Source: Eutypella sp. D-1 (taxonomy: Eukaryota; Ascomycota; Sordariomycetes; Xylariales; Diatrypaceae). Taken from it: 64,000 nt of DNA. The notes beneath the pieces are model-generated. The model was not told the origin of the DNA, did not search any database, and saw nothing but the letters and a program-made list of their open reading frames with translations. Shown piece after piece: positions 1 to 13,900 of this stretch. The position numbers were made by a program, and so were the translations under genes. Numbering within the stretch: the first letter of the stretch is position 1; each line of letters begins with the position of its first letter. The stretch spans positions 2,542,001 to 2,606,000 of the forward strand of contig JAJTTP010000006.1 of the NCBI GenBank assembly GCA_023313575.1. Reading direction: 5' to 3'.

Positions 1-3000
1 TAATAAGCAAGCCCGGATCTCCATGCCGTCTGTCGAGCCTGCACCTTGCTATATGTACTCGAGTGTGTAGGTATGCAAACGTAATGCTGAAAACCCTTTA
101 ACATGAGCTGGTCATCAATGGTAAGCGGACCCGCGGCTCGCTGAAGTCTGTAGTTGATCAGAACGAACCTATTTGATCTAGTCATTCCTGCTTTATGTTG
201 TTGACGGCATAACTATGTACCTAGCATGTGGATTCACATCAGAAGGGAGACTTGCTAGCTTGCTGTGGGACATTCGCCTGAGGGTATATTGACTAGGTGA
301 ACTATAAAACGTTTTAAAGCGAACCCATGGCGTGTGGTACGGACGTGCGAGGTACCCGACATCCATGCGGGTTGTCGATGAGTAGGAGTTAATCTGGCCA
401 TCGTGATTGGCCTCTTTTTCCCAATCTTGAACTACAAGGAACATCAGGTCTGGTACATATGCATAGATCCCTGCTAGAAACCCTGGGAACTAACGGTTCC
501 CCCATTGCTAGGACCAATTGGTACGATTAAACTTTTCGATGGACCATTTTTGGGGACTCAGCCCTTTAACGATGGCAAAGTACGTAGTAAAGTACTCCCT
601 TATACCTTACGGTATATCTACCATTCATCTGACTATTGGTGTGCGGAGGTACGCATAGAAGAAAAAAGACTACTAAGTACTAGTCTAGCGAACAACTAGC
701 ACGGTACCAAGTGTGTCATGCAGACATACATTTCTATAGATCTCCTAGTCATGTACGAATACATAGTCAACTCCCCTAGTTAAGTTTCTAGCAGGTAGTC
801 CCTTAAGGGGTAACTTGACAATGCCTGTATGCCCAGCGATAGTGCGTCTTCGGCGGCTCAAAGCGCACTTGCGGGCTTATTACTGGTATTACGTAGTTCC
901 TAGTCAGGCCGGAAACTTCGGCGGGGAAGTATAGAGATCAATTTCAGCATCGGTTACTCCAAGATCTGTCAATATCTGTAGACCGAAGGCACATTATGAA
1001 TCAACCAGGAGCGTTCGTAGTACGGGGCCCAACCGCTCTATACATAGTTCAAGTCTAACCCTGTTGGAAATCTCCTTGCGGGTTTTCAACTATGTACATA
1101 GTTAACATATGTGTAAGTAACTATGTACACTAGTTGCCTCATGGCAACATGATGTCGTCCCCTTGTCTGTCTAATCCATTTGTCGGCAGGATTCCTTTAG
1201 TGGTACATTGATATGCCACTCACCGTGTACTATTGTGTCCGTCTCTTCATTCATATGGTAGCAACAGGAAAGAGGTCTATCGTGCTCAGGCGACGCTAAT
1301 ATGTAGACGGCTACTCCGTACTGAGTATTTACGCCCCTCTAGGTATCCACCAGTCCGCACTCAAAATTCTGATTTAGATGAGGGAAGTAGTACAGGCGAG
1401 ACAGCACATATCCATACCGTATGAATCACAGGCTGTCCCTGTGTAACGACCCATCGCCGGGCACCAATGAGTTATTGGCGCAGCCAAGACTGATTCAATC
1501 ACAGTTTTCTTGACTTAAATGACACAGTAGACACTGGTTCTAGGCTTGTGCAGTACATGCTAAACATCAGCAAGAATGTCTCAAGTGTTGGGCTTACCTG
1601 GGCAACCAGGTACACTCACAAACATCGTGGTCGATCTCAAAAGCATCAAGCATTGTGTTACTCAGCCCCTTCCACTTGTGCGAAGTAATCGTTGCAAATT
1701 ATCACTATGTGCATTTAACGTGTCAAGACCCTTAAAGGGTATGGATGTATCATTCCGTCATACTACCTAATACCCACTCTCTATATACGAAGCACACGTC
1801 CATGAATTCACACAAACGTTAACCCTGTAACCAATATGTACATATATCCACGCAGTTGTGTAGTGTGTGTCCTACCTGCGTTGCTGTATTAGTGTAGTTG
1901 CATCGTAAGTGGTTGAGTGCTCGAGTTGGTTAGCGACGTCTTGGGCGACAGAATATAATCCAGGACTACTTACTACTACCACCTACATGAGTATGAAGCA
2001 TTCGTATTACTGTGACTAGCATACAGCGCCAAACAACCCCTAGTTGTCTACTGTTTCCCCTGCAGCCGGAATTGTCAAGGAGCCAACGAACCATAAAAAC
2101 CGTAGTACAACGGAATTGCTTCGGTGTAGCTATAGAGCATTCCCGGGTCACTCTTTAAGATACTCAAGTACGTAAAAGGCTCTTTACAGACACATAAGCT
2201 CGCTACGAGGATCATAGTCTACAACTTCCACGCATGCAGATCCATGGATGACTTATTGCTGTGCCGTGTACGCCGTACTTATATGGACAGATTTGTCTAC
2301 TAATTGTTAGCACTCTGTAACCTATTAGTTTCCGACTGGACATTGCATCTATTGATAAACACCTAAACCAGCGGAACAAACACCGGGCGCTGATAACTCG
2401 GTTAATATCTAATATTTTGTACTTCTATTAGTAGCATGTATTTCTATCTACTTATGTGGGTACGCAAAATTATGATGCCGGCTTAGGGTTAACTAGTTCC
2501 CTTCCGAAGTCATCGCCAGCAAAAACATTTATACAGTGTATGTATCCAGCTGTTCACGCCTACATATCTCAATACCCAAGTAAAAAGTATGTTACGACTA
2601 AACGAGTTCTGGGTAAACCGCACTCGGTGCTTAATAAATTAGCACCTACTCTAGTACCTTAAGTAGGTACTTGTTAGTCTAATAACCCCGGCAACATCCA
2701 TAGATGGGTTTTATTACGATTGGTACCACGCAACTCAAGTAGTTATCATGTAGTTAAAACGTAAAATCCTGTTTGCCGGTGCAATGTGCAATAGCCATAT
2801 CATACCACCAGGTAGCCGATATTGATAGTTAAGTTCATAAAAGCAAGGGCTTTTAATCTTGGAAGGGGCTGGAGGTAATCCTAGTAAGAGTACTACTAAC
2901 TACCCACATAGGTAGTAGGGCAGTTACTATCGATTTTCCCCCCCGATTGGCATGCCACCAACATCCACTCACACTCACACCCACTACTCTACTCTACCAG

Positions 3001-6000
3001 CGAACTCCATTTCTCTTTTGTTGGCCCCCACTCCCTCCCCTTGCCCCAGGCCCCTTATCCCTTGTCATCCCATGTGCATTCGCGACGCCCACGTCCGAGG
3101 TTCATCCTAGGCGGTTAAGCAATACACCAATACAACTGGTCAACTATCCTCTATCCTGGCAACTTGACAACTAAGCGGCTACTAAGTAGAAGAAAAGAGG
3201 ATACTTAGTCGAGGAAAGAGGGGAAGATGAACGCCACAAGCCTCGTACGTGACTGCCTGAGAAAAGCACAACCTACTTGAATGGCTTGCCCACCTGCCCA
3301 CTTAGGCAATTAGGGTCATTCTCACCCGGTTTGGTGGATTGGCTGTCTGTAGGCTCAGAATCCACTATCGTGAAGTTGGTTGGTCGTTGCACCACTTATT
3401 GGTGATCTCGACGACTCCTACTTGGGAAGGATCGGACTTTCAGAAGAACAACCCAAAAACAATTTGCGTGGACCTGTTGTTCAATAAAGGTAGTCCGGAA
3501 ATGAGACTGATGACCTGACGTATGGCTGATCTAACATGGCTGCCTTACACACACTTCCCTTGATTATGAGCGCCAACTATACCGCCTTGGCCACATCAGA
3601 GCCACAATCAGCCGCCCATAGTTCAAAAGGGACCAAGGGATGAGGTGATTCTCTGAATTGGAAATTGGCTTATTCCGCATAATGTGCGCCCTGAGGCCCG
3701 ACGGGAAAGCCTTCCTACATAGATATTACTGTGTCACATCTCATGTCCGAGCCGAAGCACCTCCTGCATATCAGCCACTTTTTACTTCTTCCTCATACTA
3801 CTCTGCTACGGACGTGTTTCCCCGTGATGGGTCGCAAAACGGCGGCCGACACTCTACATAGTACACGGTCGAGGACAGTCAAACTGGTCATTGAACACAC
3901 TCCAGTGTGCCCCTTCTCACCCTTAGACCGGGAGACCGGGGAGGTAGGTACCACAGATCGTTGCCAAGTCCCTTCCAGTAAAAGCCCGAGGGGCTGAGGG
4001 GCTGCGGAATTCTCTAGAAGGTTTCCATCACAACCTAAGTAACGACTAGTTATAAGGGATAGGCACGTATGTAGTATTTCAAATATCCTAACCTACAAAT
4101 ATTCTAGGTTTATATGTATGTGGCTCTCTGGCAGACGGACCAGTCTGTCAACCAAGCCAAGCCCCCCCCCCCTCCCCAATACTAATGAAAAAATGAAAGA
4201 AAAAAACTTTTACCACCATTTACAAGACAACATTTGCTCCGATATAACAACTATGGGGTTCATCCCACATGGATCGGTGTCCCCATGTCGTATTACTCAA
4301 TATGGAATCAAGTTACAAAAAGTGAGGAGCCTAGTAGTTGGCTAGCAAAGATCCCGTCCCGTCCCTGGTGTCCGCCTAACATGGGGTTTGTACATACAAG
4401 TAAGCTGGAAACTGCCTTCTACCGGTCGGTTAAGGATTCAGCACAGACTGACTCCCCAATGATACAATAACCTCTTAAGACATATTATTAGAATGCCCAA
4501 AGTACTACCTAACTTACATACTTAGTACACACCGTCGATCTAGGATACTAAGTAGTGTGAGTCCACCTACTAACTACTTAGGTATGTACACTAGTTGAGC
4601 GATCAGCAGTCCACCGTCGAGGCGACAGTTCCATTAATTAGTACCTACTGCACGTAGAAATATGCTGCCGACGCAACTTACCTGTTCAAGTTTCCCAAAT
4701 ATAATGAAAGGGAGGCGGATCCGGTACTAAGGCATGGAATCCATTCTACGACATTTATAACGACTATATACACAGACTTCAGGTGTTTGCCTTGATGATA
4801 CAAGCAAGCACTCTGCACTGTAGAGACACCATAGCACACCCCGTTGAAGGTTTCGTTAAGGCGTACTTAATACATACAGTAGTAGTCATTGCATATGTCC
4901 TTCCAGCGGCTCTTGCTGGGCAGGTAGGACTCTGCGAGTGGGCTAGGGAACCCCTATCAGGAATCGCGCACTCACATGCCGGGCATGCCTAACTACGACC
5001 ATACATGTATGTATGATTGTGGTCAGACGACTACTTGACACTCGGACGGTGACATCAAGCCTCCTGCTTTGCAACCGAGACCCCTTGACCCTCCTAAGCA
5101 CTGCCTAAGCCACAACTCAGTTGCGTACGAGTTTGTGAGTGTACTCTCACACCAACGAATCCTGTGACACATCCTGCGCATTTTAGCGTGCACAAGCTGT
5201 GCGTTAGGAGGTCTACCAACGATGGCTACGCGCGCATGCCATGCACATCTGTGTGTATTTGTCCCTTTCCGATCCAATCGTAGCTTCCTTGCCCAGTTCA
5301 AGGTTTGTTCCTACGTCCAGCTAGCAGATACAGTCTAGAACGGGCATACACACCTAGGTAGAAGGCACCTGGTCCGATACAAGGTACGTCAAGCGCCAGT
5401 CCCCAAGTGCCCCGGTAAAGCTCACAAACATGTTCACAAACAGTACTGCCGGTGGGCATCACCTACTAAGTAAATCGACTAGGGGCTTGGGCGTGCTACA
5501 TTACTACATGGACGAACAGGAGCGCCAGTACTGAAAGGGCACATTTTCCGACGGCGTGCTTGACGGTCTGTTATATCATGTCATCTGCAAACTCACATAT
5601 GCTAGTTAACACCACAAGGCAAGTGTCGTCTTCGTCAAAACAGCTCCAGTTTCGTTTTAAACCCTTTGGCCATGTGGGAGTGGCTAGGGAGAATTGAGGG
5701 AGGAGGGGCTTAAAGACACTGGTAGGGGCGACCCTGGCCCAGGGTGGTATTAAGACGGTCCGACCGGGTTCATACCAGGACTGTAGAACTTAGATTCTAC
5801 AACATCATTACCACCATCAATACCATTTTCTTGGAATCAACACCGCCAAGACCGTAACGGTAACCTGCATAGAGAGCAGCGCTGCAAGAGCGAGCGAAGC
5901 GGCCCTTAGGTCCTACATCGCCCTCGAGCAAACATCAAGCTACAGATTATTATTTCGCCTCAGTTTCGGTCCAATCGCAATCCAGCATTTCAAGCAGTCA

Positions 6001-6500
6001 ATGGTGGCTCGTATACGCCTAGTGATAGGCCAACCAAATACATTTCAGCATACATAGTGACAGTAATAGTACATGGTACCGGCCGACCGTACCCCAGACG
6101 GCTTTCAAGATACTATGGTAGACGATTGCCTCATTAAATTGCATCCCACCAGATAGAGCCTGTCCCGAGATCGTCGGTGGTTTGCGTGCGTCTGGCTGTC
6201 CGTCCGTCGCCCCAATTACCAGAAATATATACCACGAATGCCTGCACAAATACGTTCACGGAGATTGATTTGCCAACTATACCTGAACAGGCTAATGTTC
6301 TAGTTGCATTGGTTGGCTCTACCAGCAAGTCAAGGATCTAAACCATCTTATTGTATCATCATCGTTTATAATATCGGAAACTTCCATTCCCATCGCATCC
6401 CTCTAAGCGAATACCTTTTTTCAGTTGTGGCTCCGTTATTCCTACAGATTTAAATGCATTGATCATCACCCAAGCGGGGGATCACAAGCCGAGACCACCA
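1..6500. other. Gene-poor region, no supported gene
   Basis: No frame on either strand gives a recognisable protein, a convincing exon chain or a long ORF; the longest open frames are under 95 codons and look random in composition. The stretch contains scattered short palindromic words of the TACCTAGGTA / GTACTTAGTAC kind and a perfect 16-base palindrome at 1088-1103. I see no transposase or reverse-transcriptase motif. Confidence 0.6.
1088..1103. repeat. Perfect 16-base palindrome
   Basis: The bases AACTATGTACATAGTT read identically on both strands. Its half-site CTATGTAC recurs about 30 bases downstream. It lies in gene-poor DNA and belongs to the short self-complementary words scattered through the intergenic parts of the window. 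No function is implied. Confidence 0.7.
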
Positions 6501-6905
6501 CTATGCCTTTACAGAGTGTAACCGTTGCAGGCGTCGGTTGATACGCACAAGTAAGCCGTGATCGTAGTTAGTCAGGCCAGCCAGCAAACAACCAAGCAGG
6601 CCGGCAAGAGCAGAGAAGTAACGCGTTGTGCTGTCAAAGGAACCCCCAGTGGCCCCTGTGCAGCTGACAGTAAGTTCCACATCATCGTCATTAGCGCCGT
6701 CTAGGAAATCTAATCCACACACCTTGACGCACTTTCGAACGGCCCCCGGGCTGCCGGGGATCATCCATCCTTGCCATCCCACTTCTACATTAAATTGTAA
6801 TCAGTAGTTATCGACCAGGAGTACTTACCCACCATAAGAAAGGAACAGAAGAGTCAAGGTCTCAAGTGAACCTCCCATACCGTACGAGGTAAGCGTCATG
6901 GCAAT
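6501..6905 (-). CDS. Possible small protein with hydrophobic segment (uncertain)
   Basis: A 93-codon open frame at 6501-6782 encodes an acidic, Cys-containing stretch followed by a hydrophobic segment (YFSALAGLLGCLLAGL). Just upstream on the same strand, a frame beginning at about 6900 with a hydrophobic N-terminus runs to a good GTAAGT donor, and an acceptor follows a CTGAT branch-like site about 50 bases later. However, joining those two pieces leaves the wrong phase for the 93-codon frame; only a very short alternative start (Met-Val-) joins it in phase. I do not recognise the product. It could be a small secreted or anchored protein, a decayed gene, or chance. Confidence 0.2.
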
Positions 6906-8386
6906 CTGACGGCAGTGTTCCACCGGTCTACTAGTAGTTAGCAAGTAGATGTTAATGCTACGCAATATTCTACTCGCAAGGGACTCCGGGCCTCAATTAG
7001 TGCACACGTACTATTTTGTCGAGCACCATGGCCCGCTAATCCCCTACTAAGGATAGCACTGCATAATAGACATGCTGGCTAGGAGGCGAGCCGCCGAGTC
7101 AGTGTGACGCTGTAGATCTTATATAGTGAGCAGCCAGAGGGGTTGAGGGGGTTCTACTACCATGTATGTAGTGGGAAGCATGTCCCAGCTCTTGTACATA
7201 GCGCCTGTCCGGTTGTCTGGATGTCTCCGCGCCTTCTTCGCGTCCATTATGGCCCCAGTCAAATTTATTAAGTGCTGCATGGTCTCTCGGAGACCGCACA
7301 ATCTCATCCAAGAGTCTACATAGTATTTACTACAACAAGCCTGCCAATGTCGGTCTCGCGAGGGTCGCCTCCATACACCATCGAAACAGGATAAGCGGCA
7401 CTCTCTACTACTACAATCCAAGCTTTTCGGGCTACGCACAGATTGGACAGCGCGGACAGCGGCGGTGCCAGCGGATGTCACCTGAAAGTAGGGTTGGGTC
7501 GGTCGGAAGCCCATTCGACGCCCGCAAGACCGAAGCCAAGTGTGATACTTGCTAAAACCAGATCGATGATATCCATCCGTCTCCGCTGACTGTCACATCC
7601 ATCCTTTCTTTTGGTTTAAGAAGCTTCCTTAACTAGCCAGTGCCATTCGTGTCCCTCGCAAGCCATGAAAGCAACCAAGTCTCCTCTACGTAGTAGGCTA
7701 ACCACACCGCTCCTTGCGCCATATTACTACCTGAATAGGTATAGAACCTCCGTGAAGCCGTCCGCCCTACCCTGTTGCTGTCGTGTACATTGAATCTGGT
7801 TCAAGGGAACGCGACCCCTCGGTCCCTTGGACAAGGGGAAAGGGAGGTAAAGAAGAAGTGCCCGATTCCAAGGCCAAGGGCCATATTTCCTTCCGACGAT
7901 CTTCCAGTCTCGGCCAGTCCACTACTACATGAGAGGCGCCGCCCCCGCTCGCCGCCAAAGTTTCTAGTATAGGCCAAGCCCCAGGTTCACACTGAACTTC
8001 CGTGTCGCCAAATCATTACTTGCCAGGGCTTGTCTACAAGATTACGAGTCATCTTCGGCATCCCATCCTCAGCAGCGCTCGTCGCGCACACATGCAGAAT
8101 AAGCCGAGCCGACGAGGGTTTTTGGTTCCGAGATAGACGCTAGACTATATCTTATGTATACACGGCTGGCTCGACTGAAACCTACTACCGGGGATCTATT
8201 CCTCATCACACGATAGTATGCGCCAACGTCACCCCTCGCTGCTCGCTACCTGATTGCCTCCCTACCTAACTCGAGTGCTCATCAATCCTGCAGTCAGGGT
8301 TCGTGTTCTTGTCAGTCCCTTGGATGTTCAATGACGCCCGCCAACCTGTAGACACACGCTCGCACTCCTGCCAGCCCCTAGCTAGG
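6906..8386. other. Intergenic, no supported gene
   Basis: Several short overlapping frames exist (for example 131 codons at 7119-7514, minus strand), but none shows family features, steady coding character or a splice chain. This stretch lies downstream of the sugar kinase gene. Confidence 0.5.
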
Positions 8387-10136
8387 CTACCGCCCGGTCA
8401 CATGTGCCACCGTCAAATCCCGCAGTCGCAGTCCCTCCTGTTGTACTTTGCGCGTAGCGAGCTGTACTGCAAAACTAACTTTCCTCTCCACCTCCCAGTC
8501 TTGTGGGTGGCACAACAGTCCGAAAAGCATGCCCGCGATGAATGTGTCCCCAGCGCCCACGGTGCTATGCCAGGGTTCGAGTTAGCTACTTGGAGTCTCC
8601 GTGCCAATTTTCATAGAGCCTTTCCAGCTGCACCACCACCTTAATCCAGCAATTCTAAATCGCCCGGGCGCGTCGGGTATATCTTTCCCCCGGGGGGCGA
8701 TCATAACAGCAGCAGCCTTATTGATTAACTTACTCGACGACTTGTATCTCCTGACCCGGTATCGTCGCAGGGCAGGACAGGACCAAACCGCTAGGAAGTG
8801 ATAGGCACGAAGCCCCCTCCGCACCCCACGTACATAGGAGATGGGACCTGCAACCTCGTCAAATGCCTGTGTTCAGCACATGCTGTGATTGCGTCACATC
8901 GCGGAAGGGAGAGACAGGTTCGATACGACGAACTTACGCTCTACGAGTGGCGCCAGATTGTGCCTCAAGGCATTCACGGGCGCTCCGATACCCTTTTGTC
9001 TATGGAAGCACGGCTCCTAGTCAGCAAGAGTCTTCTTCCGCCCCGTCTCGATAAGCGACACCCGCATCCTCTACCGCCCACATCCCTTCCCGTCCCCTTC
9101 CCTGCACCACCTCCAAGCAGAGCAGATAAGTCCCGAAGGACACACCGAGGGGAAGGGTGGGCAAATACAACTCACCTCGGCCCAAGTCCGCGAGTAGAAA
9201 ACAACGTCGGCCTGCGCGGCCAACTCCTCGAGCCCCTCGCGACCTGGCTTTTCGACCTCGACGCTTATTTTCGCTCTGGGCGCCGATCGTCTCAGGTATT
9301 CGATGCACCGTAACGTAGTTTCCGGGATGCGGCCCTGTTCAACATCAGGGTTCGTAAGTGTCTCATTTCCCCTCTGACCATTGTAATAGCCCAGCTGTTC
9401 GGACCAGCAAGGTCTCTTATCGTAGGCCTTGTCTTGTTCTCTCTTTCCTGCCCTCTTTTCTCACTGCCTTCACACTCGTAGTTTGTAATATGTGAATCGA
9501 CACACCTACCTCGAAGTGGAACCATACGTCATCGCCGCCTCCGGTGATGAGGTCGCCCACGGCCCCCACGAATTCATCGGCGGTCATCTCGGCGAGGTCG
9601 TTATAGTTCACGAGCGTTCGGCTTCCTGTAGCCTCACTGCGCATGATATAGCTGCTGGCTGCATTCTCTACAGGCCGGTAGATGCACCTCGTGAGGTTCA
9701 CCGACTCCTCTCCTTCCCCTTCGCCACTGCTGCCGCCGAATGACTCCACGATCCTACTAGTTGCAGGCGAGCCCTCCGACGGCAGACACGAGATCAGGTA
9801 CGGCGTGACGATATCGGTCCCCGCGCCACCGTGTCCTCCGAGGCCACTGTCGCTTGCACCGTCGCTCTCCACTCGCTTTTGATAGAGGTGGAGTAGCTGT
9901 CCGAGGACCTCAAGCGTGTTAGGGCAGTTGCCCCCGCGCCGCACCTGTAGGCTCGTAGCCCGTAACTTCGAATCCTCTTCCGGGTAGTGCGGCACGCTGT
10001 TGTCGCGGGAAAAACGCATGCGCACCTGGGATCAGATCGGGTTCTCTGTCGCATCGTCGGGAAGGAGCGAGTATTTGACGTACCTGAGGATCGTATCGAG
10101 GTAACACGCCCCGACACATACGAGCTTCGTCGCCAT
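8387..10136 (-). CDS. PfkB-family sugar kinase (ketohexokinase-like)
   Basis: The model has six exons on the minus strand: 10136-10084, 9996-9510, 9334-9176, 8999-8938, 8847-8734 and 8564-8387, giving 350 residues. All five junctions keep frame and use GTACGT, GTAGGT, GTGAGT, GTAAGT and GTAAGT donors with CAG/TAG acceptors. The N-terminus has the GACYLD nucleotide-kinase opening, followed by a YPEEDSK / RRGGNCPNT sugar-binding block. A KISVEVEKP strand and ADVVFYSRTWAE precede GYRSARECL, and LCTWGAEGA leads to the family signature DTVGAGDTF around residues 292-300, where Asp298 would be the catalytic base. PfkB enzymes phosphorylate a sugar hydroxyl with ATP; this order of blocks resembles ketohexokinase (fructose to fructose 1-phosphate), but the substrate is inferred. 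The C-terminus ends at VTGR. Because introns chop it finely, no single long ORF exposes it. Confidence 0.9.
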
Positions 10137-10946
10137 GCCTAATACGGCAGCCAGGTGAGGTTTCGCATGCAAATTTGTCGGGTCAGGATCCGGTACTTTA
10201 AGGCTTCTCGTTTCGACTTTCGCCGCACCGCGCATTTAGAGAGCCCAGGAATGTTTGGCATATATTGCCTTATTCTCAGCGGGTAGTATCTAGTCGCTCC
10301 ATAGACGCAGGTTGTATGTTGGTATATGTAAGTTCTGGAACATCGGAAAAGTAAGTTTACGAGCCAGTAGGTTTCCAGTCCGATTTCCCGACACCTAGGT
10401 AGCCAATAGTTAACTAATAGTCAATAAAATGGGGGCCTCGAAAACACGCATTGCATCTAAGTAGGTATTTATCGGGTCGCTCTATTATTCTCACTCTGCC
10501 AACAGCACTATCATAGCAACATTCATGATTCCAATGAAAACTCAATCGCATTGTATCTCTACGGATGAAATGCTCTAGCCCAATGGCTGCCTAGCTGATA
10601 GTTGATGTCCAGCGATGATAACTCGAGCAATATCCGTTAGCCCTTGTGGTCAAAGCATCGCGACGATATCTGAAATTTATGGGACTGTAAGCACGTCGTG
10701 AGTATCAAAGGCCCTCTATCAGGGAGCAAGCCCTCGGAGATCATGCTATGAATTCATCGCCTAGGTTCGCATCATCCACCTAGATTCTCATCATTCGCAA
10801 TAATGCTTCGCAACGCGATCCCCGCAATAGTCCACAAGCTTGTAATGCCGTGTCAATCGCGCTGACTCCCACTGATCCCTCCTGCTCTGTATTCTTCCTG
10901 GAGTGCTCTTGAAGGATAGTGTCAACTCTTCTGATACTCGCAAATT
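10137..10946. other. Intergenic between kinase and orphan ORF
   Basis: This is the upstream region of the kinase gene and the downstream region of the orphan ORF, both on the minus strand. No ORF of note, tRNA-like fold or terminal repeat was seen flanking the orphan ORF on this side. No poly-T run, which would be a retroposed poly(A) tail on this strand, lies next to the orphan stop codon. Confidence 0.5.
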
Positions 10947-13900
10947 CTATCCGAGGGACCCTTTGGTAAGAATACCACGAAGCACATCAGGTGCTATTAT
11001 TTGACAAATAGGATGTTTATTGTCGAGCACAACCTTGGCTTCCTCTGGGCCTACGACATTCAGGAGAAGACGTGGAGCGGTTTTGACCCGGATGTTGTCA
11101 AGCTGGTCGATATCCAATTCAAGTCCGCTATTATCATCACCTAAGGAGACGATGATCCTCCGGAGCTTATCGAAGGTGCTTGGTGAGAACACGCCTTCGC
11201 CTAGTAGATGTTGGGACGGTATGTCGTCCATGTTGTCAAATAGGGCGCGAAATCGGGCACCGAATAGAGTCAGGATGAGCATGTAATCAGCCAGGGGAAG
11301 GAGGTTATTGAAGATAGCTTGTAAGCCCTGTCGCCGAATTCTTCGTGGCTTACCGGCCAGTTTCGTGAACTCGGATGCCCAGTCATCTCCAAATAAGGTC
11401 TTGGTTTCCTGCTGGCCGTAGATTGACTCAAACCGCTTTTCCATCGTGGAACTCTCCTCTCTTGAAACTTTCAGGTTGGCATCCATGCTTGAGTGTATAT
11501 GTTCCATAATATCTATTAACGATTCCATGACGCGTGTATATGCCACATGAAAGTACTTCCAAGTTGCTGAAAGCGCCGATATAATAGCATTTGACGGAAC
11601 GTAATATTTGGATCGAGTAGCGGTCTTTAGAGCTAAGGGCATGTTGCTGATCCCCCCAGCAATAAACCGATGCAGGCATATTGACGAGCGGACTTCCAAC
11701 TCCCCACTGAACAATCTCCGACGGGTACCACCTATATGAGAAGGAGTTCCGTCTTTATCAATCTTGAAAACTTCCCCCTCCTTGAAACCTAAATCAGTGA
11801 GCAGCTTTCTGAAGTCGTACTGTTCAAGAAGGTTCAATTTGGATGCCTTTGATGGTTTATCGTCCGGGCCAATCTCGAAGTGTTTTCCCTCCTCAAGTCC
11901 TTGTTTAGCAAAAAGCTCTCTAAAGTCGTGTTTTTCCTCATTCCGAACCGTTCTGAGAATCCTGGGTGGCCGGCTATCATCTAACCATTCCACGTCCGTC
12001 CCTATCTGGACGCCTAGCTTCTCCAAGAGCTCCTTGACTTTGGCGATGGGTATGTATCCTTGTTTTCTAAAGTGCCCGTCCTGATCATACCCATCGGTGG
12101 CCGTCGGTGTGAAGTCCTGGTCGGCAATAATGTATGATTCTTTGTTTCCAATCAGTCTGCCTTCCATCTGGGTCAGGGAATCTGTCTTTCCCTTTCGTTG
12201 GATTAGGGGGGGTAGGGTACACTGTGCTAGTGCTGGCAGCCCCCTCGTAGAAGCCGTAAGCTCGTGATACTTATCGCTGGTAAGAACACCCCCAATACTG
12301 CTCTTCTGTCTTTTTTCAAACTGGTCTCCAGCGTCCGATGCCTTCCTCTTGTTCTTATTCACATACCCCGCATCATCCTCCATCTCTCTTTTTGGCACCT
12401 GGTTGGCCATGACCGTCATTCCGGATTCATAATCCCATTCCAACTGGAATCCTATGGGCTGTCGACGTAATTGTAGGAGCTCTTCTTGGATGATGGGCTT
12501 CGATTCGTTTATCTTATGTAGTATGCTGCTTGTCCAGGAATTGCGAGGCTGACCCAGACGCTGCATCTCACCGTAGATCTTGTCATGGATCTTATCGTGA
12601 TCATTGCCCCCTGATCCGAACGCTTGTCGATAAGAGACCGAGAGAGCATCAACCTTGTGTTCACCATCAACAATATAGTAACTATCATTCCAAGCAGGGT
12701 ACGACAGGGACCAGCTCGCTTCTGCGTCTCGTTCGATATCAAGTAAACTCGGTGATTTGCATTCGACCGTAGTGTACCAGTCTTCTAGCTTACTATTCGT
12801 TAGGATCTTGAAGCATGGGGCTTCAGGATCATGGGCATAAGAGCTTAGGCCTAGGTCCCTCACATCGCCGATGAGGTGTATAGTTGCAGTAATGGCTGAT
12901 CTATGTGATTTAAAGCCGGACCTCTCGGAAGGTTTGAATGGCTTGAGGTCGTCGAGACGGCCTTCTTTGAAGGGATCAATTTCAGACCCTTTGAGGTCGC
13001 AGGGGGCATACCCACAAATAGGTTCTATGTTGACGACTTTCTTAAGCTTTTCCATGGCCGATAGGAATTCGGACTCTTTGATAGATCCTCTAAATGTAGG
13101 CCGTTTATAAAACTCGTCGGTAGAGCATGCAGCGTCGCAGAATCTGAGCGCGTTCGGGTGGAAGGCCAACCGGGTATATTCCGTTCGACTTAGGAGGAAT
13201 TCGAAATAACCTAGAAAAGTTCCAATATCCGCCATACCAATATCGGGCGGGTCGGCAGAGCACTTGAATTTCTCACTTGTCTTTTTCACCGACAAAGACT
13301 TTATCCAAGTGTAGGTCAAAGCCGCGAGAATCAGGACGCCGTGGTTGAACACGTCTGTCGGAAATTTCCTCCTGAAATCATCAATCAAACCCATGAGTGT
13401 CTCCTGGGCGTAAGCAGCCTTGATCACTTCAGATGAAAACGCTGGTAACACCGAGAATGGAACGTCTTTGTTTTTAGTTTTGAGATGGAACCGAATCGCA
13501 TCTGGAACTGGATCCTTGGAGAATACATGTCGTGCGTATAAGGTTTTATACGAAACAGGGCGATCTTTATCGCGTTCAGCGATAGCCTTCTCGATTCCGT
13601 GATCAGGAGATAGCCTAGCCCCAGTCATAAGGTTAATCTGGTTGCCTCTGTCCATGTCGCTGAAATCTTGGAGAGTGGGATTATTTATCTTGCGCTTGAA
13701 GAAGCTGAGGCTTTGGGGTCTCATCATCGTGATGTTTGGGATAAAGCAGAATTTCATGTGTGGCAAACCGCTGAAGGCGGGAACTTGGATCCAGTCGCTT
13801 TTAAACCCGATCTGATTGTTCAGCGGAACATCTTTCACCAAGTCGTCCCCACTAGCTGCCTTCGATTTGCGAAGGAAGGCCGGTGAAAGTCCATCGAGCA

